In this document: positions 35,982 to 44,843 of the stretch, piece after piece | Layout of the letters: every line of letters begins with the position of its first letter | Numbering within the stretch: the first letter of the stretch is position 1 | Program-made: the position numbers and the translations under genes | Notes under the pieces: model-generated | What the model saw: only the letters and a program-made list of their open reading frames with translations | What the model was told of the DNA's origin: nothing | Databases searched by the model: none | Assembly (NCBI GenBank): GCA_964509075.1 | Contig: CAZDWC010000002.1 | Span: 186,001 to 250,000 of the forward strand | Length of the DNA stretch: 64,000 nt | Direction: 5' to 3' | From: UBA7239 sp964509075 | GTDB taxonomy: Bacteria > Pseudomonadota > Gammaproteobacteria > Pseudomonadales > UBA7239

Positions 35982-37992
35982 CGCCCCTCAGTCCCCGCCA
36001 CTCCAACCCGCGCAACTGCGCTGGGCGGGCGACACACCCGAAGCCGAAAACTACGGCGATATCTATTTCTCTCGCGACAACGGGCTGGAAGAATCTCGCC
36101 ATGTCTTTCTCGATGGCAACAAACTGCACGAGCGCTTTACGGCACTGAAAGCAGCCGAGCATTTTGTTATCGCTGAAACCGGTTTCGGCACCGGCCTCAA
36201 CTTTCTGCTCAGCTGGCAGTTGTGGCAGGAAACCGCACCTGCAAATGCACAGCTTTTTTTCATTTCTACCGAACTGCATCCGCTCACGCGGGAAGACATG
36301 GCACGCGCACTGTCCTGCTGGCCGGAACTGGCGCCATTCGCGGAGCAACTGCTGCATCAGTACCCTGCACTGATACCGGGCTTCCACTGGCTGCGCTTCA
36401 ACACAGCGCGTATCACACTGCTGTTGCTGCTGGGCGATGCCAACGACACGCTACCGCAACTCACTGACAGTGCGCATGCCGATTTCGACCACCAGAATCC
36501 CTGGGCCATCGACGCGTGGTTTCTCGACGGTTTTGCGCCGTCAAAAAATCCGCAACTGTGGCAACAGGATCTGCTTAGCCATATCGCACGCCTCTCAAAA
36601 AACGGCACCACACTGGCGACGTTCACCGCCGCAGGACAAGTGCGGCGCGATCTCGCCGCACACGGCTTTTCCGTACAGAAAATTCCCGGCTACGGCAGCA
36701 AGCGCGAAATGAGTGTGGCGCAGTTCCATGAACATTCAGCAGATGCACACACAAAGCACTTGTGCTCCACAACACCATGGCTGTTGAAAAACACTGCACA
36801 TCCAGCGCCAGACGAGGCGATCGTCATCGGCACTGGCCTCGCCGGCAGCCACATCGCCCGCGCACTCGCCGAGCGCGGTGTGCGCGTCACTGTGCTGGAG
36901 CAACATGCACAGCCGGCACAGGAAGGTTCGGGCAATCCGCAAGGCGCGCTGTACACCAAACTCTCGGCCAACAGCTCGGCGCTATCGCAATTCAGCCTCG
37001 CCAGTTTTCAGTACGCATTGCGCCACTATCACCACGAAGCACTGCACGAGGTTTTTCACGCGTGTGGTTTGCTGCAATTAAATGACGATAGCAATGCACA
37101 GCTCGCCGCACTGCTGCAACACAATCCGGAACTGGCGCAATACCTAGATGCAGACAGCGCCAGCACGCGCAGCGGCATCACGCTCACACGCAGCGGCTGG
37201 TGGCTGCCACAAGCCGGCTGGGCCAACCCTGCCCGCATTTGCAGCGCACTGCTGGATCACCCACTGATTAGCGTGCACTACAACACACCAATTGATTCGC
37301 TCACCAAGACTGCCAGCGGTTGGCAACTGCACGATGCCGAGAAAAACATCATCGGTAGCAGCGCGCAGGTGATCGTCGCCTGCGCCAATCACAGCGCACG
37401 CTTTGCGCAAACAGCGTGGTTGCCGCTGCGTCCGGTACGCGGACAGATCAGCACACTGCCAGCCACTGCAAACAGCGCGCAGTTGCAATGTGTGATCTGT
37501 GATGAAGGTTATTTAACGCCGGCGCACAATAACGAGCACTGCCTCGGCGCCAGCTTTGTGCCCGGTGACACAGACACGGATTTGCGCGCTGCCGAGCACA
37601 CACACAACCTGAATTTATTGCAGGATATTTCACCCGCGCTGCGCCAAGAATGGCAGCAGGTGGATGGCGGTCGCGCCGCCGTGCGCGCAACGACGCCAGA
37701 CCATCTGCCCTTGGTAGGTGCACTGCCTGAACGTGAAAGCTTTCTGCTCGATTACGCCGCACTGCGCCACAACGCCAAAGCGGTTATCAACACCAGCGGG
37801 AGTTACGTGGAAGGCTTGTGGTTGCTGGCCGGCTTCGGCGGTCGCGGCCTGTGTTACATCCCGCTCGCCGCCGAATTGCTTGCTTCACAACTGCTGAATC
37901 AACCGCGCCCGCTGTCGCGCGCGCTGCAACAGGCACTGGCACCCGCGCGTTTTGTGATTCGGGAATTGATGCGGCAGAACAGCAATCCGTAG
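35968..37992 (+). CDS. mnmC: Bifunctional tRNA (mnm5s2U34) biosynthesis protein MnmC
   Basis: A 674-residue fusion enzyme completing mnm5s2U at the wobble position of tRNAs. The N-terminal SAM methyltransferase half has IYFSRDNGLEESRHVFLDGN and AETGFGTGLNFLLSW; the C-terminal FAD-dependent oxidase half begins near EAIVIGTGLAGSHIARALAERG and ends with LLAGFGGRGLCYIPLAAELLA. The start is a TTG inside the thioesterase gene; the sequence from there aligns with family N-termini and GGGG lies upstream. The TAG stop is the first three bases of an inverted-repeat element (37990-38067). Confidence 0.95.
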   Translation: MPKHNAPQSPPLQPAQLRWAGDTPEAENYGDIYFSRDNGLEESRHVFLDGNKLHERFTALKAAEHFVIAETGFGTGLNFLLSWQLWQETAPANAQLFFISTELHPLTREDMARALSCWPELAPFAEQLLHQYPALIPGFHWLRFNTARITLLLLLGDANDTLPQLTDSAHADFDHQNPWAIDAWFLDGFAPSKNPQLWQQDLLSHIARLSKNGTTLATFTAAGQVRRDLAAHGFSVQKIPGYGSKREMSVAQFHEHSADAHTKHLCSTTPWLLKNTAHPAPDEAIVIGTGLAGSHIARALAERGVRVTVLEQHAQPAQEGSGNPQGALYTKLSANSSALSQFSLASFQYALRHYHHEALHEVFHACGLLQLNDDSNAQLAALLQHNPELAQYLDADSASTRSGITLTRSGWWLPQAGWANPARICSALLDHPLISVHYNTPIDSLTKTASGWQLHDAEKNIIGSSAQVIVACANHSARFAQTAWLPLRPVRGQISTLPATANSAQLQCVICDEGYLTPAHNNEHCLGASFVPGDTDTDLRAAEHTHNLNLLQDISPALRQEWQQVDGGRAAVRATTPDHLPLVGALPERESFLLDYAALRHNAKAVINTSGSYVEGLWLLAGFGGRGLCYIPLAAELLASQLLNQPRPLSRALQQALAPARFVIRELMRQNSNP

Positions 37993-38067
37993 GGGCGCCT
38001 CTGGTGGGTGCCCAATCTTGCCACAGGATACTGATGTAGACAGGGGCACCCACAAGGGATGCCCCTA
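37990..38067. repeat. 78-bp imperfect inverted-repeat element between convergent genes
   Basis: The left arm 37990-38013 (begins TAGGGGC, ends GTGGGTGCCC) and the complement of the right arm 38043-38067 match at about 20 of 24 positions, around a spacer of about 29 bases. The outer TAG of each arm is the stop codon of the adjacent gene: mnmC on the left, the radical SAM gene on the right. It resembles REP/MITE-like palindromes and could also act as a bidirectional terminator, though it lacks a T-run. Confidence 0.75.
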
Positions 38068-39093
38068 CTGATCTGAAATAGCAATCAACGAAGAGGCAAT
38101 ACCTTCGGCAGCCAGCACTTCCGTGAAATCTTCCTGCTTCAAATAGCCATTGCGCAAGCTGTTCACCTTGTTGGCAATGGCAAACTGGCCGCGCTCGCCG
38201 GCCTCGATCTCGAACAGCACTTCGCGCACTTCATTGACAGGATTCATGCTGCAGGTTTGGCAAATGCCTTTCTGCACTTTTACATGCGCCAGTTTCAAGG
38301 CATCCATCTCCTCAAATGACAGATCGAAAATACTGCCCATCGGCAGTGTTTTCTCCCAATCCTGACAGCACAAGTAATACTGGCCGTTCCAACCGACAAA
38401 CACGGAGTAGAACGCGAGCGAACACAGCTCGGTCAAGCCTTTCTTGTGCAGGATTTCCACAGCCTCACGCCAGTGCTTCTTGTTGCCCAGAAACTGAAAG
38501 GGCTTGTCGTGCGTGCCGCCGCGATTTTCTTCGCGTACCACATGCACTTCATCCACGCCTATGCCTTGCCAGAAAGCGACGATGTCGTCGATCTGGGCGA
38601 GATTGCCATCGTGTTTCACCACGGTGATCTGCACATGGCAGCGCCCGCGCGACTGGCGCACAAACTCGGTGATATTATCGCGCGTGACGGCAAAATCGAG
38701 GCCGTAGACTTTGTCGTAATCCTCGCCCACATCGCTGACGCTGAAGGCTATCCACTGCAAGCCGGCATCGAGCAAATCCGCCGTCAGTTGCGGGTTCAGG
38801 CGCGAGCCATTGGAACAAACACCGATATTCAGCCCCAGACCAATGCCGTAGCGCACGCACTCCAGAAAACGCGGGTGCAGCATCGGCTCACCCAGCCCGG
38901 TGAGAAACACCCGACCGTGGCTGCCGAGTTCAAGGATGCGCGCTACCGTCTGCTCAAACACGTCAAACGCCATGAAACCCTGTTTCGGCGTTTTCTCGCG
39001 CGGACAGAAATCGCAGGTGGCGTTGCAGCGATTGGTCAGCTCGACATCAATATTGCGGTTGGCGATCTTCAAGGGAAACCTGACAGGTGTCAT
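38065..39093 (-). CDS. Radical SAM/SPASM domain protein of unknown substrate
   Basis: A 342-residue enzyme. The radical SAM cluster motif CNATCDFC supplies C23, C27 and C30, followed by the SAM-binding TGLGEPMLHP. The C-terminal region has SPASM-like cysteines C224, C242, C243, C278 and C281 (in LTELCSLAFYS, YYLCCQDW and GICQTCSMNP), predicting at least one auxiliary 4Fe-4S cluster. SPASM enzymes often modify peptides or sugars, but no small precursor peptide is evident nearby. It is divergent from valS (121 bases apart). The ATG at 39093 is used; the longer frame would run into the valS promoter region. The stop codon lies within an inverted-repeat element. Confidence 0.85.
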   Translation of the reverse strand: MTPVRFPLKIANRNIDVELTNRCNATCDFCPREKTPKQGFMAFDVFEQTVARILELGSHGRVFLTGLGEPMLHPRFLECVRYGIGLGLNIGVCSNGSRLNPQLTADLLDAGLQWIAFSVSDVGEDYDKVYGLDFAVTRDNITEFVRQSRGRCHVQITVVKHDGNLAQIDDIVAFWQGIGVDEVHVVREENRGGTHDKPFQFLGNKKHWREAVEILHKKGLTELCSLAFYSVFVGWNGQYYLCCQDWEKTLPMGSIFDLSFEEMDALKLAHVKVQKGICQTCSMNPVNEVREVLFEIEAGERGQFAIANKVNSLRNGYLKQEDFTEVLAAEGIASSLIAISDQ

Positions 39094-39173
39094 GCGTTGT
39101 TCTGGTGGGCCAGAACCTACCACATCCACTGCTGGATGGCCATTTGACCGGCCTCGGCGCGGCCCTCGCCATG

Positions 39174-39179
39174 TATAAT
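39174..39179 (+). promoter_or_regulatory. Candidate -10 element for valS
   Basis: A perfect TATAAT lies 36 bases before the valS ATG. A TTGACC upstream (39144-39149) is 24 bases away, too far for a standard spacer, so the assignment rests on the -10 alone. Confidence 0.35.
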
Positions 39180-39214
39180 TGCCGGCCATTCAGCCGTATC
39201 CCCCCAAGCACGCC

Positions 39215-42058
39215 ATGGACACTCTCGACAAAACCTACCAACCCCACGCCATTGAAGCCCGCTGGTATGCCGAATGGGAAAAACAGGGACACTTCAAACC
39301 CTCGGGCGTGGGTAAGCCCTACTGCATCATGATTCCGCCGCCGAACGTGACCGGCAGCCTGCACATGGGTCACGGTTTCAACAACGCGGTGATGGATACA
39401 CTCACGCGCTACCAGCGCATGATGGGTTGCAACACGTTATGGCAGCCCGGCACCGACCACGCCGGCATCGCCACGCAGATGGTGGTGGAACGCCAGCTTG
39501 CGGCACAAAATGTCACGCGCCACGATCTCGGCCGTGAAAAGTTTCTGGAAAAAGTCTGGGAGTGGAAAGCACAATCCGGTGGCACCATCACCCAACAGAT
39601 CCGCCGCCTCGGTTCTTCGGTGGACTGGTCACGCGAACGCTTCACCATGGACGAAGGCTTGTCCAAAGCCGTGCAGGAAGCCTTTGTGCGCCTGCATGAA
39701 GAAGGCCTGATCTATCGCGGCAAGCGGCTGGTGAACTGGGACCCGAAACTGCACACAGCCATTTCCGATCTCGAAGTATTGAGCGAAGAAGAAAAAGGTT
39801 CACTGTGGCACTTGCGCTATGCCGTTGATGGCAGCGATGACGTGCTGGTGGTGGCCACCACACGCCCGGAAACCTTATTGGGCGACACGGCTGTTGCCGT
39901 GCATCCTGAAGACGAACGTTATCAACATCTCATCGGCAAGCAGGTCAAACTGCCCGTCACGGGCCGTCTGGTGCCGATTGTCGCCGACGAATACGTGGAT
40001 AAAGATTTCGGCACCGGCGTGGTAAAAATCACCCCGGCGCATGACTTCAATGACTTTGAAGTCGGCAAACGCCACCAGTTGCCACTGATCAACGTGCTGG
40101 ATCGCGACGCCAATATCCTCAGCGAATTTCACTGGCTCGCCTGCGGCAGTTATGACATCACGCAGAGTGAAGCCGCGCCATCTGAATACGCCGGCATGGA
40201 GCGTTTTGCCGCGCGCAAGAAAATGGTGGCACAAGCCGAAGCCGAAGGCTGGCTGGAAAAAATCGACCCACACACGTTAAAAGTGCCGCGCGGTGATCGC
40301 TCCGGTGTTGTCATCGAACCGTGGCTCACCGATCAATGGTATGTGAGCACACAACCGCTGGCGAAAGAGGCGATTGCTGCCGTGGAAGATGGCCGCATCC
40401 AGTTCGTGCCACAACAATACGAAAACATGTATTTCTCGTGGATGCGCGACATTCAGGATTGGTGCATCTCGCGCCAGCTGTGGTGGGGCCACCGCATCCC
40501 GGCCTGGTATGACAATGCAGGCAATGTTTTCGTCGGACGCAATGAAGATGAAGTGCGCCGCAAGCACAAACTGACTGCCGACATTGCACTGCGCCAGGAC
40601 GACGATGTGCTCGACACCTGGTTCTCATCTGCCTTGTGGACGTTCTCCACGCTCGGCTGGCCGGACAACACACCCGAACTGAAAACTTTCCACCCCACTG
40701 ATGTGCTGGTCACCGGCTTCGACATCATTTTCTTCTGGGTGGCGCGCATGATCATGATGACCATGCACTTCATCAAGAACGAAGACGGCACGCCGCAAGT
40801 GCCTTTCAAAACCGTGTACGTGCACGGCCTGGTGCGCGACGCGCAGGGCCAGAAAATGTCGAAGTCCAAAGGCAATGTGCTGGACCCGATAGACCTGATC
40901 GACGGCATCGATCTGGAATCGCTGGTCGCGAAACGCACCACCGGTCTGATGAACCCGCAGGACGCTGCAAAAATTGAGAAGGCCACACGCAAGGAGTTTG
41001 CCGACGGCCTCAACGCCTACGGCACCGATGCGTTGCGATTCACTTTCCTGTCATTGGCCTCGACAGGCCGCGATATCAAATTCGACGTCGGCCGCATCGA
41101 AGGTTTCCGCAATTTCTGCAACAAGATCTGGAATGCTTCACGTTATGTATTGATGAATTGTGAAGAGCAGAATTGCGCACAAGACGGATCGAAAGGCTAT
41201 GAGTTATCGCTGGCAGACCGATGGATTATCTCGCGTTTACAAGCCGCAGAAAAAGCCGTGGCCGATGCCATCGCGCAATACCGGTTTGATCTGGCCACGC
41301 AAGCCGCCTACGAGTTTTTCTGGAACGAATACTGCGACTGGTATCTGGAACTCTCAAAACCGGTACTGAACGATGCCAACGCCACTGACGCACAGAAGAC
41401 AGGCACGCGCCGTACACTGATTCGCGTACTGGAAGCCAGCTTGCGCCTGCTGCACCCGATGATGCCGTTCATCACCGAGGAAATCTGGCAGCGGGTGAAA
41501 TCGTTGGCAGGAGCAAGTGGCGACAGCATCATGCTCGCGCGCTATCCACAAGCGGATGCGAGCAAGGTCGATACACTGGCAGAAACCGATATTGTCTGGC
41601 TGCAACAAGTCATCCTCGGCATCCGCAATATTCGCGGCGAAATGAACATTGCACCCGGCAAACCCCTGCCCGTGCTGTTGCGCAATGGCACAGACAGCGA
41701 CCGCAGCCGTCTCGCAGCCAATCAGTTGTTCCTGATGAAACTCGCCAACATCGCCAGCATCGACTGGCTAGCGGCTGGCGACACAGCTCCGCTCGCCGCT
41801 ACCGCACTTGCCGGCGAACTGGAAATTCTCATCCCGATGAGCGACCTGATCGACAAGACTGCCGAACTCGCGCGCCTGCAGAAAGAAATCGACAAGCTGC
41901 AGAAAGACTGTGAACGCCAGCAAGGCAAACTCGCCAACGAGAGTTTTGTCGCGAAAGCACCGCCGGAAGTAATCGCAAAGGAGCGTGAAAAACTCGCCGA
42001 CAATGAGCGCGCGCTGGGCAAGTTGCGCGAGCAAATCATTGCCATTGAAAAAATGTAG
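39215..42058 (+). CDS. valS: Valyl-tRNA synthetase
   Basis: A 947-residue class I synthetase. HMGH is at 50-53 in PPPNVTGSLHMGHGFNNA, and KMSKSKGNVLDP begins at residue 547. The editing domain contains TTRPETLLGDTAVAVHP. The C-terminal coiled-coil arm (about 880-945; LIDKTAELARLQKEIDKLQK) binds tRNA and is complete. The ATG at 39215 begins MDTLDKTYQPHAIEARW, as in the family. The downstream membrane-protein gene starts 12 bases later and is probably cotranscribed. Confidence 0.98.
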   Translation: MDTLDKTYQPHAIEARWYAEWEKQGHFKPSGVGKPYCIMIPPPNVTGSLHMGHGFNNAVMDTLTRYQRMMGCNTLWQPGTDHAGIATQMVVERQLAAQNVTRHDLGREKFLEKVWEWKAQSGGTITQQIRRLGSSVDWSRERFTMDEGLSKAVQEAFVRLHEEGLIYRGKRLVNWDPKLHTAISDLEVLSEEEKGSLWHLRYAVDGSDDVLVVATTRPETLLGDTAVAVHPEDERYQHLIGKQVKLPVTGRLVPIVADEYVDKDFGTGVVKITPAHDFNDFEVGKRHQLPLINVLDRDANILSEFHWLACGSYDITQSEAAPSEYAGMERFAARKKMVAQAEAEGWLEKIDPHTLKVPRGDRSGVVIEPWLTDQWYVSTQPLAKEAIAAVEDGRIQFVPQQYENMYFSWMRDIQDWCISRQLWWGHRIPAWYDNAGNVFVGRNEDEVRRKHKLTADIALRQDDDVLDTWFSSALWTFSTLGWPDNTPELKTFHPTDVLVTGFDIIFFWVARMIMMTMHFIKNEDGTPQVPFKTVYVHGLVRDAQGQKMSKSKGNVLDPIDLIDGIDLESLVAKRTTGLMNPQDAAKIEKATRKEFADGLNAYGTDALRFTFLSLASTGRDIKFDVGRIEGFRNFCNKIWNASRYVLMNCEEQNCAQDGSKGYELSLADRWIISRLQAAEKAVADAIAQYRFDLATQAAYEFFWNEYCDWYLELSKPVLNDANATDAQKTGTRRTLIRVLEASLRLLHPMMPFITEEIWQRVKSLAGASGDSIMLARYPQADASKVDTLAETDIVWLQQVILGIRNIRGEMNIAPGKPLPVLLRNGTDSDRSRLAANQLFLMKLANIASIDWLAAGDTAPLAATALAGELEILIPMSDLIDKTAELARLQKEIDKLQKDCERQQGKLANESFVAKAPPEVIAKEREKLADNERALGKLREQIIAIEKM

Positions 42059-42070
42059 AAAACCGCAGAC

Positions 42071-43819
42071 ATGTCAAACAACTGCAAGCGCGCCGAACTG
42101 CAACAAAAAAAAAACGCGCGCCTGTTGCCAATCCTGGCAAGTCTGTGGGCATCCCTGTGGCTGTTGGCAGGTTTCTTGATTTACGGCTCTACTGGCCATG
42201 ATGATTCGCATATTACGTTCTGGGCAGCACACACACTGTTGACGGAAAACGATATCCGCAATTACAACGGTGACGCACTCCTGCAAAGCTCAAGCCTGCT
42301 GATGACAGCGCTCACCGCTGCCGCCAGCGCCATCACCCGCACAAATGTCATTGTCAGCGGCTACGGCATTGGCATTATTGCCAGCTTGGCATGCTGCCTG
42401 CTGATCGCATATCAAACGCGCGAACACAAGGCATATATACCCTGGATGTCCATCGCGTTTCTTTCCAGCAGCTGCAGCTTCCTGCTGTGGACTTTCAGCG
42501 GCATGGAAAGCACGCTGGCAGCACTATGCATGTTGTGTGTCGCCATCAGCTGGCAACAGTGGATTGATACAATTGCCGGCAAAAATTACATAACGGGATT
42601 TACCGCATTCTTAGCCACAGCCACACTCATTACCGTCAGACCGGAAATGCCGCTGGTCGCCAGCGCGCTTGCTGTATGGGCCTGGCTACTTAACATCCGC
42701 AACCGGCTTCGCGCAAAGCGTTGCCTGCAGCTACTCCTGGGCACCTTGGTGCTTGCTGCATTATCGCTGCTCTGGCAAAAATACAACTTCGAAAATTGGC
42801 TACCGCAACCTGTCAGCGCCAAACAGGATTCTGCATTCACACAAAGAATATGGCAGGGCTATGTTTACACTGTGTACAACATCATTCTCAATCCCCTACC
42901 TGCGACAGCGCTGCTACTCACACCCATTGCATGGTGGAAATTCCGCAACAGAAACACAACCTTGCTGTCACTGCTCACTGGAATCACACTGATCTACCTT
43001 GCGTTCATCATTACGGCAGGTGGTGACTGGATGCAGGCCGGCCGTTTTTTTGTGCCTATCCTGCCTGTCGCCGCATTACTGCTAGCCACTGCACTGCCAG
43101 CCCTGCCCTGGCGCTGGCTCGCGCACACACTGGCGCTGCTATTGTGCTTCTGGCAAATATACATGCAATACAGTTTAGGTATAGCAAAACTCTCTCACGG
43201 GATTCCTCTCTGGGCTCAGTACCGACTCGCTCCCAATCATCAGCCGCAGTACAGCCTGTTTGAAAAACTCAATCAGGAACACCTGCGCGACATGGCGGTA
43301 ATTGATCACTTGCGCGAAATCATTCCATCTTTGCATCAGCACCTGCAACGCCCGGTGCGACTCATGTCAGGCCAGGCGGGCATGGTGTTCTATTACACCG
43401 CACAACGCTTTGGCAACGATGTACACTTCACTGACTTGCGCGGACTGGTCGAAGACAGCCTGACATTGTGTGCCGCACTCGACAATGTGCCGCGCAGCGC
43501 GCAGGGATTGTTCTGGAGCTACCGCGATTTTTTTGAGCGACGTGAAATACTCCAGAAAGAATGCAACATAGATATGCCAGACATCATCTACGACATCAAC
43601 GACATGTCGCAAAAACTCGGCAAGACGCTAGAACCTTACGGCTATACGATGATCCATCAGGAACGCGGTTTTGTGCTGGAAAACAACAGCCCACTGCCGG
43701 CTAACCGCCTGCTGTCGCCCAACATGATTTTTGTACGCAACGAACTGCTGCCACTGCTTTCAACGCAGGAAAAACGCATCGTGGATTACACACAACTGCC
43801 ACTGCACAAGCGTTACTGA
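42071..43819 (+). CDS. GT-C-type membrane glycosyltransferase-like protein
   Basis: A 582-residue protein with about nine to ten N-terminal transmembrane helices and a soluble C-terminal domain (about 375-582). Motifs recall polyprenyl-phosphate-sugar-dependent GT-C enzymes such as arabinofuranosyltransferases: GHDDSHITFWAAHTLL (paired acidic residues in the first periplasmic loop), FSGMESTLAAL, TVRPEMPLV and GGDWMQAGRFFVPILP. Donor and acceptor are unknown; envelope glycan is a reasonable guess. Codons 11-15 contain an uninterrupted run of ten A residues (42105-42114), a potential slippage site. No signal peptide other than the first helix. Confidence 0.75.
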   Translation: MSNNCKRAELQQKKNARLLPILASLWASLWLLAGFLIYGSTGHDDSHITFWAAHTLLTENDIRNYNGDALLQSSSLLMTALTAAASAITRTNVIVSGYGIGIIASLACCLLIAYQTREHKAYIPWMSIAFLSSSCSFLLWTFSGMESTLAALCMLCVAISWQQWIDTIAGKNYITGFTAFLATATLITVRPEMPLVASALAVWAWLLNIRNRLRAKRCLQLLLGTLVLAALSLLWQKYNFENWLPQPVSAKQDSAFTQRIWQGYVYTVYNIILNPLPATALLLTPIAWWKFRNRNTTLLSLLTGITLIYLAFIITAGGDWMQAGRFFVPILPVAALLLATALPALPWRWLAHTLALLLCFWQIYMQYSLGIAKLSHGIPLWAQYRLAPNHQPQYSLFEKLNQEHLRDMAVIDHLREIIPSLHQHLQRPVRLMSGQAGMVFYYTAQRFGNDVHFTDLRGLVEDSLTLCAALDNVPRSAQGLFWSYRDFFERREILQKECNIDMPDIIYDINDMSQKLGKTLEPYGYTMIHQERGFVLENNSPLPANRLLSPNMIFVRNELLPLLSTQEKRIVDYTQLPLHKRY

Positions 43820-43840
43820 ACAGGCAGAAACAAAGCCCAG

Positions 43841-44566
43841 CTACCAGCCAAAGGTTTCCTTGATGAAAGGAATGGTGATGCGACGCTGTTCAGCCAGGGA
43901 GACACTGTCGATGCGCTCCAGGCATTCGAGCAAATCGTTCATGCTGCGCGCCGAACGGGCGATGATGTAAGCGGCAACCTCGTCCTGCAATTCCAATCCG
44001 CGCGAACGTGCACGTTTCTGCAGCGCCTGCTGTTTCTGCTGGTCATCCAGCGGCTGCAGGTGAAAAGCCACTCCCCAACCCATGCGCGACACCAGATCCG
44101 GCAAGCCACTGCCCAGATCGCGCGGCGCACAGTCGGCCGACACCAGCAAGCGTGCACGCGAGTTGTCGCGCAGGCGGTTGTAGAGGTGAAACATGGCATG
44201 ATCCCACCCCGGCTGCCCCATAACGTGCTGCACACCATCGAGGCACACCAGATCCAGCTGCTCCAGCCCATCCAGAAGTTGTTCGGCAGCAAATCCCGCC
44301 AACTCTTCCAATGGCAAGTACTGGCAACGCAAACCGCACGCACTCGCCGCATTGCATGTGGCCTGCAGCAAGTGGCTGGCACCCACACCTTCTGCACCCC
44401 AGATATACACAAACGGCTCGGGGGGCTCGTCACCCACCAGAGACTTCAACGTCTGCAGTGCGAGAAAATTGCCGGAGTCTTCCGGGACAAAATAGTTATC
44501 GAATGTCGCATCATCGTTGAGATGCACATTGAGAGAGAGCTGTTTGAGTTGGGCCGCCACAGTCAT
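43841..44566 (-). CDS. hda: DnaA regulatory inactivator Hda
   Basis: A 241-residue DnaA-like AAA+ protein that works with the DNA-loaded beta clamp to convert DnaA-ATP to DnaA-ADP after initiation. The N-terminal QLSLNVHLNDDATFDNYF contains the QLSL clamp-binding motif typical of Hda. The P-loop region WGAEGVGASHLLQA lacks the canonical GKT lysine, as is usual in the family. LDLVCLDGVQHVMG is Walker B. The ATG at 44566 is chosen over an upstream frame; it puts the clamp-binding motif at the N-terminus. Confidence 0.93.
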   Translation of the reverse strand: MTVAAQLKQLSLNVHLNDDATFDNYFVPEDSGNFLALQTLKSLVGDEPPEPFVYIWGAEGVGASHLLQATCNAASACGLRCQYLPLEELAGFAAEQLLDGLEQLDLVCLDGVQHVMGQPGWDHAMFHLYNRLRDNSRARLLVSADCAPRDLGSGLPDLVSRMGWGVAFHLQPLDDQQKQQALQKRARSRGLELQDEVAAYIIARSARSMNDLLECLERIDSVSLAEQRRITIPFIKETFGW

Positions 44567-44843
44567 GAGCGTAAGTATAGATCCACAGGCATCAGGAGCA
44601 CCCGCCGCGACTACTCCACCACCTGCCGCAGGCACTCCGTTCACATCGCCAATCCACGGCGACGACTACAGGGCGACCATAAAACCAAATACAAAACAAA
44701 GCCATAGGTAAAGCTGTCATTCATGCGCTTCGTCACACAATCACCGTCTGCGCCCGCGATTGCCGCAAGCGTGTGTGGTAACCTCCTCCCCGCCTGCAGT
44801 GTGCGGGCTCCGTATGGAAACCTGTATTGCGAGACATGCGCCC
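44567..44843. other. Divergent intergenic region between hda and the ampE-like gene
   Basis: This is the longest noncoding stretch of the window. Small open frames on both strands cross it, but none shows a recognisable domain or a good ribosome-binding site. It should hold the promoters of both genes; I could not identify convincing -35/-10 pairs. Confidence 0.5.

Noticed and set aside
39144..39179. TTGACC/TATAAT as a full sigma-70 promoter for valS
   Set aside because: The spacer is 24 bases, too long; only the -10 was retained, with low confidence.
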